Origin: Pseudobacter sp.
GTDB taxonomy: Bacteria; Bacteroidota; Bacteroidia; Chitinophagales; Chitinophagaceae
Assembly (NCBI GenBank): GCA_017849455.1
Contig: JAFIGX010000003.1
Span: 124,001 to 188,000, forward strand
Length of the DNA: 64,000 bases
Direction of reading: 5' to 3'
The translations under genes and the position numbers were made by a program. The notes under the pieces are model-generated. The model did no database searches, was not told the DNA's origin, and worked only from the letters and a program-made list of their open reading frames with translations. Positions 53,483 through 61,267 of the stretch are shown piece after piece. Numbering within the stretch: the first letter of the stretch is position 1; every line of letters starts with the position of its first letter.

Positions 53483-53539
53483 AGACATATTGACGCTTTA
53501 CTAAATTAAACTATTTTAGGAACAAAATATTATACGAAT

Positions 53540-54676
53540 TTGCCCATATATCCCAAATTTAACAGGTATACCCAAAAACCCTTAGTTCTGTTATCCCCAC
53601 TCGACTGGGGCCTGGGACATACCACCCGCTGCATCCCTGTTATTCAACAACTTATCGAATCCGGCTGCACCGTGATAGTAGCCTGTAACGAACGCCAGCA
53701 ACAGCTTCTTTCCCTTGAATTCCCGGGCCTGCAATTTGCTCCCCTGGCGGGTTACGGCCTTCGCTATGGCAGCAGCAGGTGGCGAACCATCGGGAAGATC
53801 TTATGGCAAATCCCTCAATTATTGATACGTATCAAAAAGGAAAAGAGATGGGTGCGCTCCTTTATAAAACAGCATCCTGTCGACGCCGTCATCTCCGACA
53901 ACCGGTTTGGTTTCTATGCGGAAGGCATTCCCAGTATCTTCATTACCCATCAGTTAACCATCTCGACAAGTTTAGGGGCCTGGGCCGATAAGCTGGTACA
54001 ACAATGGAACTATCGCCGCATCCGGCATTTCAATGCCTGCTGGGTCCCTGATTACCAGGGAGAGGCTTCCCTTGCCGGTCAGTTATCGAACCCCGGTCAG
54101 ATGCCGCCCATCCCGCTCCATTATCTCGGGGCTTTGTCGAGATTGAAAGCCTGCCCGGAAAACCAAGCGGAAAATATCGACCTATTGATCATCCTCTCGG
54201 GCCCTGAGCCGCAACGGACCATCTTTGAAAAAAAATTATTGCCCGACCTGGAGCAGTATGAAGGGAAAGCGGTGTTGTTGCGCGCATTACCGGATAAAGA
54301 AAATATTCCTGCCCATGCTTCTGCAACGCTTACGATATTCAATCATCTGCCTGCGGCAAAACTGAATGAGCTGATCTGCAGAGCCTCCATCGTGATCAGC
54401 CGTCCCGGCTATACTACGGTAATGGACCTTCTCAAACTCGGTAAGAAAAGTATTATGGTCCCCACCCCTGGGCAGGGAGAGCAGGAATACCTGGGCAGGC
54501 ATTTGATGGGGCAGCAATATGCTTTCATAATAGAGCAGGAAAAATTTTCCCTGCAACAGGCGCTCGCCTCAGCAGCCGGTTTCCCTTTCAAAAATCCTGG
54601 TCATACAATGCAGGATTTTCAACCTGTGCTCCGGGAGTTTACCGCACGGCTCACAGATATTGGATTGGGCCACTAA
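53540..54676 (+). CDS. GT-B glycosyltransferase (MurG/UDP-glycosyltransferase superfamily)
   Basis: 378 residues if translation starts at the TTG at 53540; no ATG is available before the conserved LLSPLDWGLGHTTRC near residue 18, so a non-ATG start is required. Further features: FIKQHPVDAVISDNRFGFYA, FITHQLTISTSLG, LIILSGPEPQRT, and the C-terminal nucleotide-sugar site ICRASIVISRPGYTTVMDLL with VPTPGQGEQEYLGRHL. Likely uses a UDP-sugar; acceptor unknown. It diverges from the tiny lipoprotein operon. Confidence 0.85.
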   Translation: MPIYPKFNRYTQKPLVLLSPLDWGLGHTTRCIPVIQQLIESGCTVIVACNERQQQLLSLEFPGLQFAPLAGYGLRYGSSRWRTIGKILWQIPQLLIRIKKEKRWVRSFIKQHPVDAVISDNRFGFYAEGIPSIFITHQLTISTSLGAWADKLVQQWNYRRIRHFNACWVPDYQGEASLAGQLSNPGQMPPIPLHYLGALSRLKACPENQAENIDLLIILSGPEPQRTIFEKKLLPDLEQYEGKAVLLRALPDKENIPAHASATLTIFNHLPAAKLNELICRASIVISRPGYTTVMDLLKLGKKSIMVPTPGQGEQEYLGRHLMGQQYAFIIEQEKFSLQQALASAAGFPFKNPGHTMQDFQPVLREFTARLTDIGLGH

Positions 54677-54688
54677 GGCGCTTTCTTC

Positions 54689-56194
54689 CTACTGCTTCAC
54701 TACTTTCTGCGTCACTGAAAAATCGACCCCTTTGATCTTCAGGAAATAAATGCCGGCCGGAAGTTTGCCTGTCGGCAGATTGATCTCTGTTGCCCCTTCA
54801 GCATATCGTCCATTCGTGCTCATGAGGGTCCTGCCATCGAGGTCCGTAAGAATAACTGATACTATTTGAGACCTGTTCACGTTGAGGAAGGCGGAGAGAT
54901 CAGTATGGAATGGATTCGGCGAGATCACCAGCAGGGGTGTACGCCCGTTCCTGTTCATAACACGGCGGATAACGGATCTTTTTTCGCGGCCATCCAGGTC
55001 GGTTTGCACCAGGCGGTAATAGCTGACATCGGGCAATGGTTTTTCGTCGATGTATTCATATTGTTTATCGGTGGATGAATTGCCGCTGGCTTTGATATTG
55101 GCGATGCCGGTAAATTTCTGATCACTGCCCGCCCGCTCGATGGTGAAGCTACTGCTGTTGTTCTCGGTGCTGGTCGTCCACCGTACCCTCACTTTCCCAT
55201 TCATCAAACTCGCGCTGAAATCTTTGAGCACTATGGGCAGGGAGCCGGAGCGATCGTGTTGCAGGAACCAGTGATACAGATTGGGCGCCATGGTCCTTTC
55301 GGGATGCACATTATCTACGGCAGGTGAATACATGGTTGGCCAGGTGGAATGGGGATAGGGCTGGCAATAGATCAGTGTATCGAGGTTAGGGGTTGGAGTA
55401 GGTGTTGGCGCCTGGTCCAATCTCGTATAACGCGCCTGCACTCCATTGGGTTCGGCATTGATAGAAGCCACCCAATCATCGGGGATCGATACGGCGCAAA
55501 AGCCGGTCGTTTCCAGCGAGCAATGCACGAACCACACGGGTAATTTAGCTGCCGCGATATTGGCGGGCCCGTTCGGCATGAGGGATTTCCCATAGCATAC
55601 CGAGCTGAGGCTGGCGCCGGCCACTCTCTTTGCGCGGTCGACACTGCTGGCGATATAATCGATCACGAGGTTGGCGCCGGCGCTCATACCGGTGATGTAT
55701 ATCCGTGCAGGGTCTACCTGGTAATGGGCCTGCACATAATCGATGAGATTATCGATATCCTGTCCGAAATGATAGGGCGCATCGTATTTATCGTATTGCA
55801 CGGATAATATGATGAATGAATAATCGTGCCCACCTTCTGTGAACACGGCCGGGAATTTATTCACGGATATGTACCAGGCAGGGTGATATTGCTGATCGGT
55901 GAATATTTTGCAGAGATCGGAGGGAGATCCATTGCCCTGCGCGAGGAGGCCGGGAAAATAAAGGATCACCGGGTATTTCTTGTTGGGATCTGTTCCATAA
56001 TCGGCAGGCAGATTTTCTATCATACCGGTAAAATGAAAAAGATTTGGATCGGAGGGAGCCGGCAATTGAACTGTCTGCAGGCCAGGCGGGCAGGTTTGTG
56101 CATAGGGCCTGATAAGTATGCACAGGATAAGCAGGCATAGAAACACCATTCGTTTCGCCAGCAGGCGAATAGATGCAGGTACGCTGATAGGCAT
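54689..56194 (-). CDS. secreted esterase (PHB-depolymerase-like alpha/beta hydrolase) with T9SS sorting domain
   Basis: 501 residues. Signal peptide (FLCLLILCILIRPYAQ), an alpha/beta-hydrolase domain with the nucleophile elbow ITGMSAGANL (Ser about 171), a probable late His in SPAVDNVHPERT, an Fn3-like region (VRWTTSTENNSSSFTIER, about 335-420) and a type A T9SS sorting domain at the end (ISPNPFHTDLS ... LPAGIYFLKIKG). Relatives hydrolyse polyesters or acetyl/feruloyl groups on polysaccharides. Exported to the surface by the Por system. Confidence 0.87.
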   Translation of the reverse strand: MPISVPASIRLLAKRMVFLCLLILCILIRPYAQTCPPGLQTVQLPAPSDPNLFHFTGMIENLPADYGTDPNKKYPVILYFPGLLAQGNGSPSDLCKIFTDQQYHPAWYISVNKFPAVFTEGGHDYSFIILSVQYDKYDAPYHFGQDIDNLIDYVQAHYQVDPARIYITGMSAGANLVIDYIASSVDRAKRVAGASLSSVCYGKSLMPNGPANIAAAKLPVWFVHCSLETTGFCAVSIPDDWVASINAEPNGVQARYTRLDQAPTPTPTPNLDTLIYCQPYPHSTWPTMYSPAVDNVHPERTMAPNLYHWFLQHDRSGSLPIVLKDFSASLMNGKVRVRWTTSTENNSSSFTIERAGSDQKFTGIANIKASGNSSTDKQYEYIDEKPLPDVSYYRLVQTDLDGREKRSVIRRVMNRNGRTPLLVISPNPFHTDLSAFLNVNRSQIVSVILTDLDGRTLMSTNGRYAEGATEINLPTGKLPAGIYFLKIKGVDFSVTQKVVKQ

Positions 56195-56368
56195 AGTCGG
56201 TAAGTTTTAGTAAATGGTATTTCCAGGAAATCTTTGGGTAATAACCGGCGGAATGCCGGAGATCGTTTTCAGAGAGAGGGGAGTTGGAATAAATATTTCA
56301 CGGATGAACCGAAAGTACAGATAAATCGGAAGCCGGCCAAGGTTTTTGTTGGAGGTATTTGGATTTTA

Positions 56369-56567
56369 CCACAAAGGCACGAAGGCACAAAGGATAAGGA
56401 ATGTAGGAGTTACTCACTATACCGGGGATGGCTTCGTGCCTTGATATGGATTCAGGATTCTTGTGGTACTGGTCTCTTTATGGAGGCACAAAAGCAGATT
56501 GATCAATTGGTAGATTGTACTGTCAAAAAAACAACTTCATTCCCTTTGTGCCTTCGTGCCTTTGTGG
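56369..56567. repeat. family B nested palindromic element, copy B3
   Basis: Outer arms 56369-56393 and 56543-56567 are perfect 25-base reverse complements (CCACAAAGGCACGAAGG...). An inner pair joins GCTTCGTGCCTTGATATGG to GGAGGCACAAAAGC. Shares its first half with copy B1. It fills half of the 379-base gap between the esterase and sixA; the remaining about 175 bases (56195-56368) show nothing else. Confidence 0.88.
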
Positions 56568-56573
56568 CAAATA

Positions 56574-57071
56574 CTATACCAGCGTGGATTTTGGATAATC
56601 GAAGAACCAGAATTCTTTGGAAGCATCTTTGAATGCCGGCCAGTCCCTGATGTTTGCTTTCACGGCAAAGATGGCGCAGGTAGGCATTTCATCAACTTTG
56701 GTATTGGTAAGCTGGTTCACGAATTCGGTGATGCCGGGGTTATGGGAGAAGAGAGCAATGGTTTTTGCGGCGGCAGGCGCCTGGGCAATGGCCTGATAAA
56801 AATCGGATGGGCCGGCATGGTAGAGATTGGGCACCAGGATCAGTCCATCGGGAGAGAGGCCGTATTGTTCAATAAAAATGCTGGCTGTTTTTTTAGCTCT
56901 CCTGGCAGGGCTGCTGATAAAGGCATCGATGCTGATCTTTTTATCGAGCAGCCGCTGCGCCATTTGCGGAGCGTCCCGTTTGCCGCGTTCATTGAGCGGG
57001 CGCTCGAAGTCGGGCTGTTCGGGATTGTCCCAACTACTCTTGGCATGGCGAATGATGATAACTGATTTCAT
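56574..57071 (-). CDS. sixA: SixA-like phosphohistidine phosphatase
   Basis: 165 residues from the ATG at 57071 (MKSVIIIRHAKSS). Histidine-phosphatase fold: the RHA motif with catalytic His9, RPLNERGKRDAPQMA, SSPARRAKKTA, and the second catalytic His in IALFSHNPGITEFVNQL. SixA-type enzymes remove phosphate from histidine in phosphorelay proteins. It ends seven bases from repeat B3. Its position next to two-component regulator genes is notable but does not prove a link. Confidence 0.9.
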   Translation of the reverse strand: MKSVIIIRHAKSSWDNPEQPDFERPLNERGKRDAPQMAQRLLDKKISIDAFISSPARRAKKTASIFIEQYGLSPDGLILVPNLYHAGPSDFYQAIAQAPAAAKTIALFSHNPGITEFVNQLTNTKVDEMPTCAIFAVKANIRDWPAFKDASKEFWFFDYPKSTLV

Positions 57072-57290
57072 ACTACTTGACAGTTGATGCCGTGAATACG
57101 GGTAAATAAGTGAGGGGGGAATCAAGTTCCCCCCTCAAAGTAACAATAAGTTTCAAAGGAATCAGAAATTAAACAGGCCTGCTTAATATTGGTTCCCCAT
57201 AGGAAGCTAAACGGTCGGCTGATATGTTGCAGCAAAATCTATGCCCAATTAAAATAATATTAAAAGAGAATTAACAGTTGGCCGAGCCGT

Positions 57291-57926
57291 TTACAACCCG
57301 TTCGAGTTGATATAATTGATGAGGGATGCCGTATTCTTTACCCGGAGCTTTTTGAGAATATTGTGACGATGCACTTCCACTGTTTTGATGGAGAGTTTGA
57401 GTTTATCGGCAATTTCTTTGGACGACAATCCATCCCGGATCAGGTTGATCACTTCTATTTCCCTTTCGGATAACTGGTTGAGGCCGGTATTATTGTCTTC
57501 TTCATTCAGCACCTGGTCCGACAGGATATTTTTCACTTCCTGGCATATATAAAGCTGGCCATTGTATACTTCCGTGATCGCATCGAGCATTTCCTGGCGG
57601 GGGGAATTCTTGGTCACATAACCCTTGGCCCCCAATCGCAACATTTTCTTGGCATAGGCAGGCTGGGAATGCATGGAAACCGCGATCACTTTGGATCCCG
57701 GCGACAGCTTACGGATCATCTTGATAATATCGAAACCATTGAGGGGAGACATATTGATATCCAACAATACGATATTCGGCCGTTTATCACGGGCAATTTC
57801 TATAGCCCGCTGACCATCGCCGACTTCAGCGATCACTTCAAACCCTTCATTACGCCCCAATAAGAATGACCATGTTTCCCGAATCAACGTATGGTCATCT
57901 ACGATCATGATGGAAATTCTATTCAT
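57291..57926 (-). CDS. NarL/LuxR-family response regulator
   Basis: 211 residues. Receiver domain with the phospho-acceptor D56 (NIVLLDINMSP), acidic pair D10-D11 and Lys near 105 (GYVTKNS); C-terminal LuxR-type helix-turn-helix (LSEREIEVINLIRDGLSSKEIA, then TVEVHRHNILKKL). It is a close paralogue of the regulator at 60610-61251, sharing the unusual start VDDHTLIRETWSF. No kinase adjoins it; purF lies between the two regulators. Confidence 0.94.
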   Translation of the reverse strand: MNRISIMIVDDHTLIRETWSFLLGRNEGFEVIAEVGDGQRAIEIARDKRPNIVLLDINMSPLNGFDIIKMIRKLSPGSKVIAVSMHSQPAYAKKMLRLGAKGYVTKNSPRQEMLDAITEVYNGQLYICQEVKNILSDQVLNEEDNNTGLNQLSEREIEVINLIRDGLSSKEIADKLKLSIKTVEVHRHNILKKLRVKNTASLINYINSNGL

Positions 57927-58131
57927 AAGATATTTTTTCGTTGGTATAAAAGCAGGCGCGTAACCTTCATACAGATCACATTACCTGTACTTACGCTGCA
58001 TATACATAAACCACGGCTACTTCCTGATTATACCTATACCAGGTTTAATGTCGATTCATAGCTTATACCATCATCCCGTTCCGGTTATATTAAGCAATTT
58101 TTTTGAATTGATCAAGTTTTAGGGGCGGTGC

Positions 58132-59979
58132 TTAATATCCCCGCACATTTTTTCCTTCCGTAAAATTAATGAAAGCCTGGTTCACTACCCGGTTACCCCC
58201 CGGCGTGGGGTAATTACCGGTAAAATACCAGTCGCCCGTATTGGTAGGGCATGCTCTGTGCAAGGACTCGACGGTCTGGAAAATTACCTGCACGGGAACG
58301 GTCAATCCTTTTGGAGTTATAAGTTGTGCTATCTTGTCTGAGATCTCTTCTGTGGTAAAGGGCTGATAGACCTGGCAAACCAGGTTTTCCGTATGCAGTT
58401 GTCCTACCCGCTGCAGTTCCTTGCAACGTTCATAGATCTCCTGCAAACAGTGTTCCTTGTTTTTGTCTTTCATGAGCCCGATGGCGGCCCGGAATGCTAT
58501 GAAATCACCCAACTTGCTCATATCTATGCCATAGCAATCGGGGTACCTGATCTGTGGGGCCGAAGAAACGACGATGATCTTCCTGGGTTCCAGCCTGGCC
58601 AGCATCCGTACGATACTTTCCTTGAGCGTGGTGCCCCTCACGATGGAATCGTCGATCACCACCAGGGTATCTTCCCCTTTCTGAACAGTGCCATAGGTAA
58701 TATCGTAAACGTGCTGCACCATTTCATTGCGGCTCACATCTTCCGTAATGAAAGTACGCATTTTCACGTCCTTGATCGCAATTTTCTCGATCCTGATCTT
58801 TCGGCTGATCATTTCAGTGAGCTTCTCTTCCGTAATATCGGTACACCAGGAAAGGATGCGCTGGATCTTTACCTGTTTGAGGTAATCGTCCAACCCTTTC
58901 CACAGGCCATAAAAAGCCACTTCGGCGGTATTGGGAATGAAAGAGAAGATCGTATGCCGCAGATCATGGTGGATGGCATTCAATACCTGCTCGCTGAGGT
59001 TGTACCCGAGCTGGGTTCTTTCGCGGTAGATCTTTTCATCGCTGCCGCGTGAAAAATAGATCCTTTCGAAGCTGCAGGCCCGACGCTCTTTGGGTTCGAG
59101 TATCTTCTCGACATGGACAGCGCCATCGGCACGGGTGATCAGTCCCATGCCCGGCATGAGCTCCAGCACTTCGTTCTCGCCGACATTGAAAACGGTGCGG
59201 ATAGCAGCACGCTCGGAAGCCGCGACCACCACATCATCGCTTATATAATAATAGGCCGGTCTGATGCCATTGGGATCCCGGAACACGAATGAATCGCCAT
59301 TGCCGATCAGTCCGCCCACGGTAAATCCGCCATCGAACAGGGAAACCGCTTTGCGCAGGGCTTTCAGCACGTCGAGGTTGCCGGGCGATTCCTCATCCGC
59401 TTTCACGAGAAAATGATGGATCACTTCCATCATGGCGGCGAGGTCGCTCTGCTTTTGGAATTCGCCGGGATCGATATCGATCAGGGCAAAAAGCTCATCG
59501 GTATTCACCAGGTTGAAATTTCCGGCCAGGGCCATATTGCGGGCCTGGATGGTATCACGCTTGATAAAAGGATGGCAGAATTCAACATTGTTCTTCCCCT
59601 GCGTGCCGTAACGCAGATGGCCCAGCAATAGTTCGCCGAGGAAGGGGATATGGCCTTTCATCAGGCCCGGATGTTTCATGATATCGGGCTGGTATTTTTC
59701 CAGCTCTTTCACATCGTTGTTGATCTTGCTGAATATATCTGCAATGGGCTGATTGGCATTGCTCCTTATGCGGTGAAGGAAAGGGTATCCGGGCTCCACG
59801 TTCAATTTCACGGCCGCTACCCCGGCGCCGTCCTGGCCCCGGTTATGCTGCTTTTCCATGAGGAGGTACAGCTTGTTAAGGCCCCACATTACTGTACCGT
59901 ACTGCTGCTGATAATAGGAGAATGGCTTCCGTAACCTGATGAATGCTAATCCGCATTCATGTTTTATTTCATCACTCAT
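58132..59979 (-). CDS. purF: amidophosphoribosyltransferase-like protein, long form
   Basis: 615 residues from the ATG at 59979, where AGGAG lies 6 bases upstream and a perfect promoter just before; an in-frame ATG at 60063 lies upstream of that promoter. The N-terminal glutamine amidotransferase class II domain has its Cys at residue 9 (HECGLAF); family knowledge says it is exposed after removal of a short propeptide. The phosphoribosyltransferase motif VVIDDSIVRGTTLKESI lies near residue 440. First step of purine synthesis. It is about 100 residues longer than E. coli PurF, with inserts throughout. Confidence 0.85.
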   Translation of the reverse strand: MSDEIKHECGLAFIRLRKPFSYYQQQYGTVMWGLNKLYLLMEKQHNRGQDGAGVAAVKLNVEPGYPFLHRIRSNANQPIADIFSKINNDVKELEKYQPDIMKHPGLMKGHIPFLGELLLGHLRYGTQGKNNVEFCHPFIKRDTIQARNMALAGNFNLVNTDELFALIDIDPGEFQKQSDLAAMMEVIHHFLVKADEESPGNLDVLKALRKAVSLFDGGFTVGGLIGNGDSFVFRDPNGIRPAYYYISDDVVVAASERAAIRTVFNVGENEVLELMPGMGLITRADGAVHVEKILEPKERRACSFERIYFSRGSDEKIYRERTQLGYNLSEQVLNAIHHDLRHTIFSFIPNTAEVAFYGLWKGLDDYLKQVKIQRILSWCTDITEEKLTEMISRKIRIEKIAIKDVKMRTFITEDVSRNEMVQHVYDITYGTVQKGEDTLVVIDDSIVRGTTLKESIVRMLARLEPRKIIVVSSAPQIRYPDCYGIDMSKLGDFIAFRAAIGLMKDKNKEHCLQEIYERCKELQRVGQLHTENLVCQVYQPFTTEEISDKIAQLITPKGLTVPVQVIFQTVESLHRACPTNTGDWYFTGNYPTPGGNRVVNQAFINFTEGKNVRGY

Positions 59980-60003
59980 GGGTAGCTCCTGTTGAAAAGA
60001 AAG

Positions 60004-60034
60004 CGCAAAGTTAAGGAAATCCCACGGGTGCAAA
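60004..60034 (-). promoter_or_regulatory. canonical Bacteroidota promoter of purF
   Basis: Reading the minus strand: TTG at about 60029-60031, 17 bases, then TAACTTTG (60004-60011). Transcription would begin near 59998, downstream of the ATG at 60063 and upstream of the ATG at 59979, which settles the start codon. Confidence 0.65.
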
Positions 60035-60125
60035 ATGGGTTTCTTAGGGGCTGAATCGGACATTCCAACTGTGTAAGGTAGCGGTATTTTCTGCCGGGAA
60101 GGAGGGAAAAGGGGTAGAAGGAAAT

Positions 60126-60165
60126 AAAAAACCCCCAGTCTTCATAGGAATTTGGGGGTATTTTT
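60126..60165. terminator. terminator upstream of purF
   Basis: AAAAAACCCCCA and TGGGGGTATTTTT pair around a 15-base loop. On the minus strand it ends in a run of six T, on the plus strand in a shorter one. On the minus strand it would end any transcript coming from the 60.2-60.4 kb region. Confidence 0.7.
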
Positions 60166-60431
60166 CTGTAGGATAAGTGGATCAATGTCTGAAGCGGTTT
60201 AGGCTTTCAAGGACCTGATTCGCTTGTTTTTCACAGGAACCGGATTGTAAACGGGTCAAGGGTAATTTGCATTACCTGCGAATATTGGATTTAGGCTAAG
60301 ATGCTGTATTTCTGATTAATGGGAATGAATTTCAAGAAAACTTTCATCCCCCTAAATATTAATTTCAAATGGGCCTACGGGTTTTCTCCTAGACCCCGTT
60401 CAGGCTTGCGTGGGGTAGCTCCCTAAAACGA
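60166..60431 (-). ncRNA. candidate structured RNA between two minus-strand terminators
   Basis: About 265 bases without a convincing ORF, bounded upstream and downstream on the minus strand by strong hairpin terminators. Within it are paired segments such as ACCCC..GGGGT (60393-60416) and a longer imperfect pairing between TTAATGGGAATGAA and TTTCATCCCCCTAAATATTAA. It may be a small RNA or simply a spacer; no known RNA family recognised. Confidence 0.3.
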
Positions 60432-60463
60432 CAATGCCCCCTTCCCGGAGGAAAGGAGCATTG
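60432..60463 (-). terminator. terminator of the kinase-regulator operon
   Basis: On the minus strand a fully paired 14-base stem (CAATGCTCCTTTCC / GGAAGGGGGCATTG, with two G-U pairs) closed by a TCCG loop and followed by TCGTTTT. On the plus strand two of the pairs fail, so it is directed at minus-strand RNA. It lies about 147 bases after the regulator stop. Confidence 0.8.
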
Positions 60464-60609
60464 CAGAGCCTTCACATAATAAAAAGTTAACAGTGTCTTA
60501 TACCATGGTAAAAATTGATCATAAAATCGTGAAAACCAAAACCGTGGCGTCAATAGTTGGGTACGTAAACGAAAAACCTCAATCGCCTCTACGTGGTTAC
60601 TCTTATGCC

Positions 60610-61251
60610 TTATATATTGGTGGCCACGCTGTTGATAAAATTGACCAACGATGCCGAGTTCTTCAGCTTCAGTTTTTTGAGAATATTATGCCGGTGCACT
60701 TCCACTGTTTTTAAAGAGATCTTCAGGTTGACTGCTATTTCCTTGGAGGACTGCCCTTCCTTGATGAGGTTGATGATCTGGATCTCGCGGTCGGTCAGGG
60801 CATTCACATTGGGCATTTCCCTGTTCTCTTCGAGCACCAGTTCCGAGATATTGTTCTTGATCTCATCGCAGATATATTTATTCCCGCTATGCACTTCCAG
60901 GATGGCCTCTATCATTTCCTCCTTCGATGAATTTTTCGTTACATACCCTCGCGCCCCTATCTGCAGCATCTTCTTTGCATAAGCGGGTTGCGTATGCATG
61001 GAGATCCCGATGATCTTTGAAGCAGGCGATAATTTCCTGATCTTTTCCGTTGCCTCGAATCCCGAAGCAGGCGCCATATTGATATCCATCAATACGATCT
61101 GCGGTTTCTTGCTCTTCGCCAATTCCACTGCCTGGTCCGAATCCCCGCAGTCGGCTACCACAATAAATCTCGGATCGTTGTTGAGGATAAAGCTCCAGGT
61201 CTCCCGGATCAATTTATGGTCATCTGCTATCAAGACACTGATCTTTTCCAT
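60610..61251 (-). CDS. NarL/LuxR-family response regulator, partner of the adjacent kinase
   Basis: 213 residues from the ATG at 61251 (MEKISVLIADDHKL); another ATG 6 bases upstream is possible. Receiver domain with D56 (QIVLMDINMAP) and Lys near 105 (GYVTKNS), then a LuxR helix-turn-helix (LTDREIQIINLIKEGQSSKEIA, TVEVHRHNILKKL). It begins 16 bases after the kinase stop, so they form a two-component operon. Closely similar throughout to the regulator at 57291-57926, which points to a duplication. Confidence 0.94.
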   Translation of the reverse strand: MEKISVLIADDHKLIRETWSFILNNDPRFIVVADCGDSDQAVELAKSKKPQIVLMDINMAPASGFEATEKIRKLSPASKIIGISMHTQPAYAKKMLQIGARGYVTKNSSKEEMIEAILEVHSGNKYICDEIKNNISELVLEENREMPNVNALTDREIQIINLIKEGQSSKEIAVNLKISLKTVEVHRHNILKKLKLKNSASLVNFINSVATNI

Positions 61252-61267
61252 AAGCATGAATTTATTT

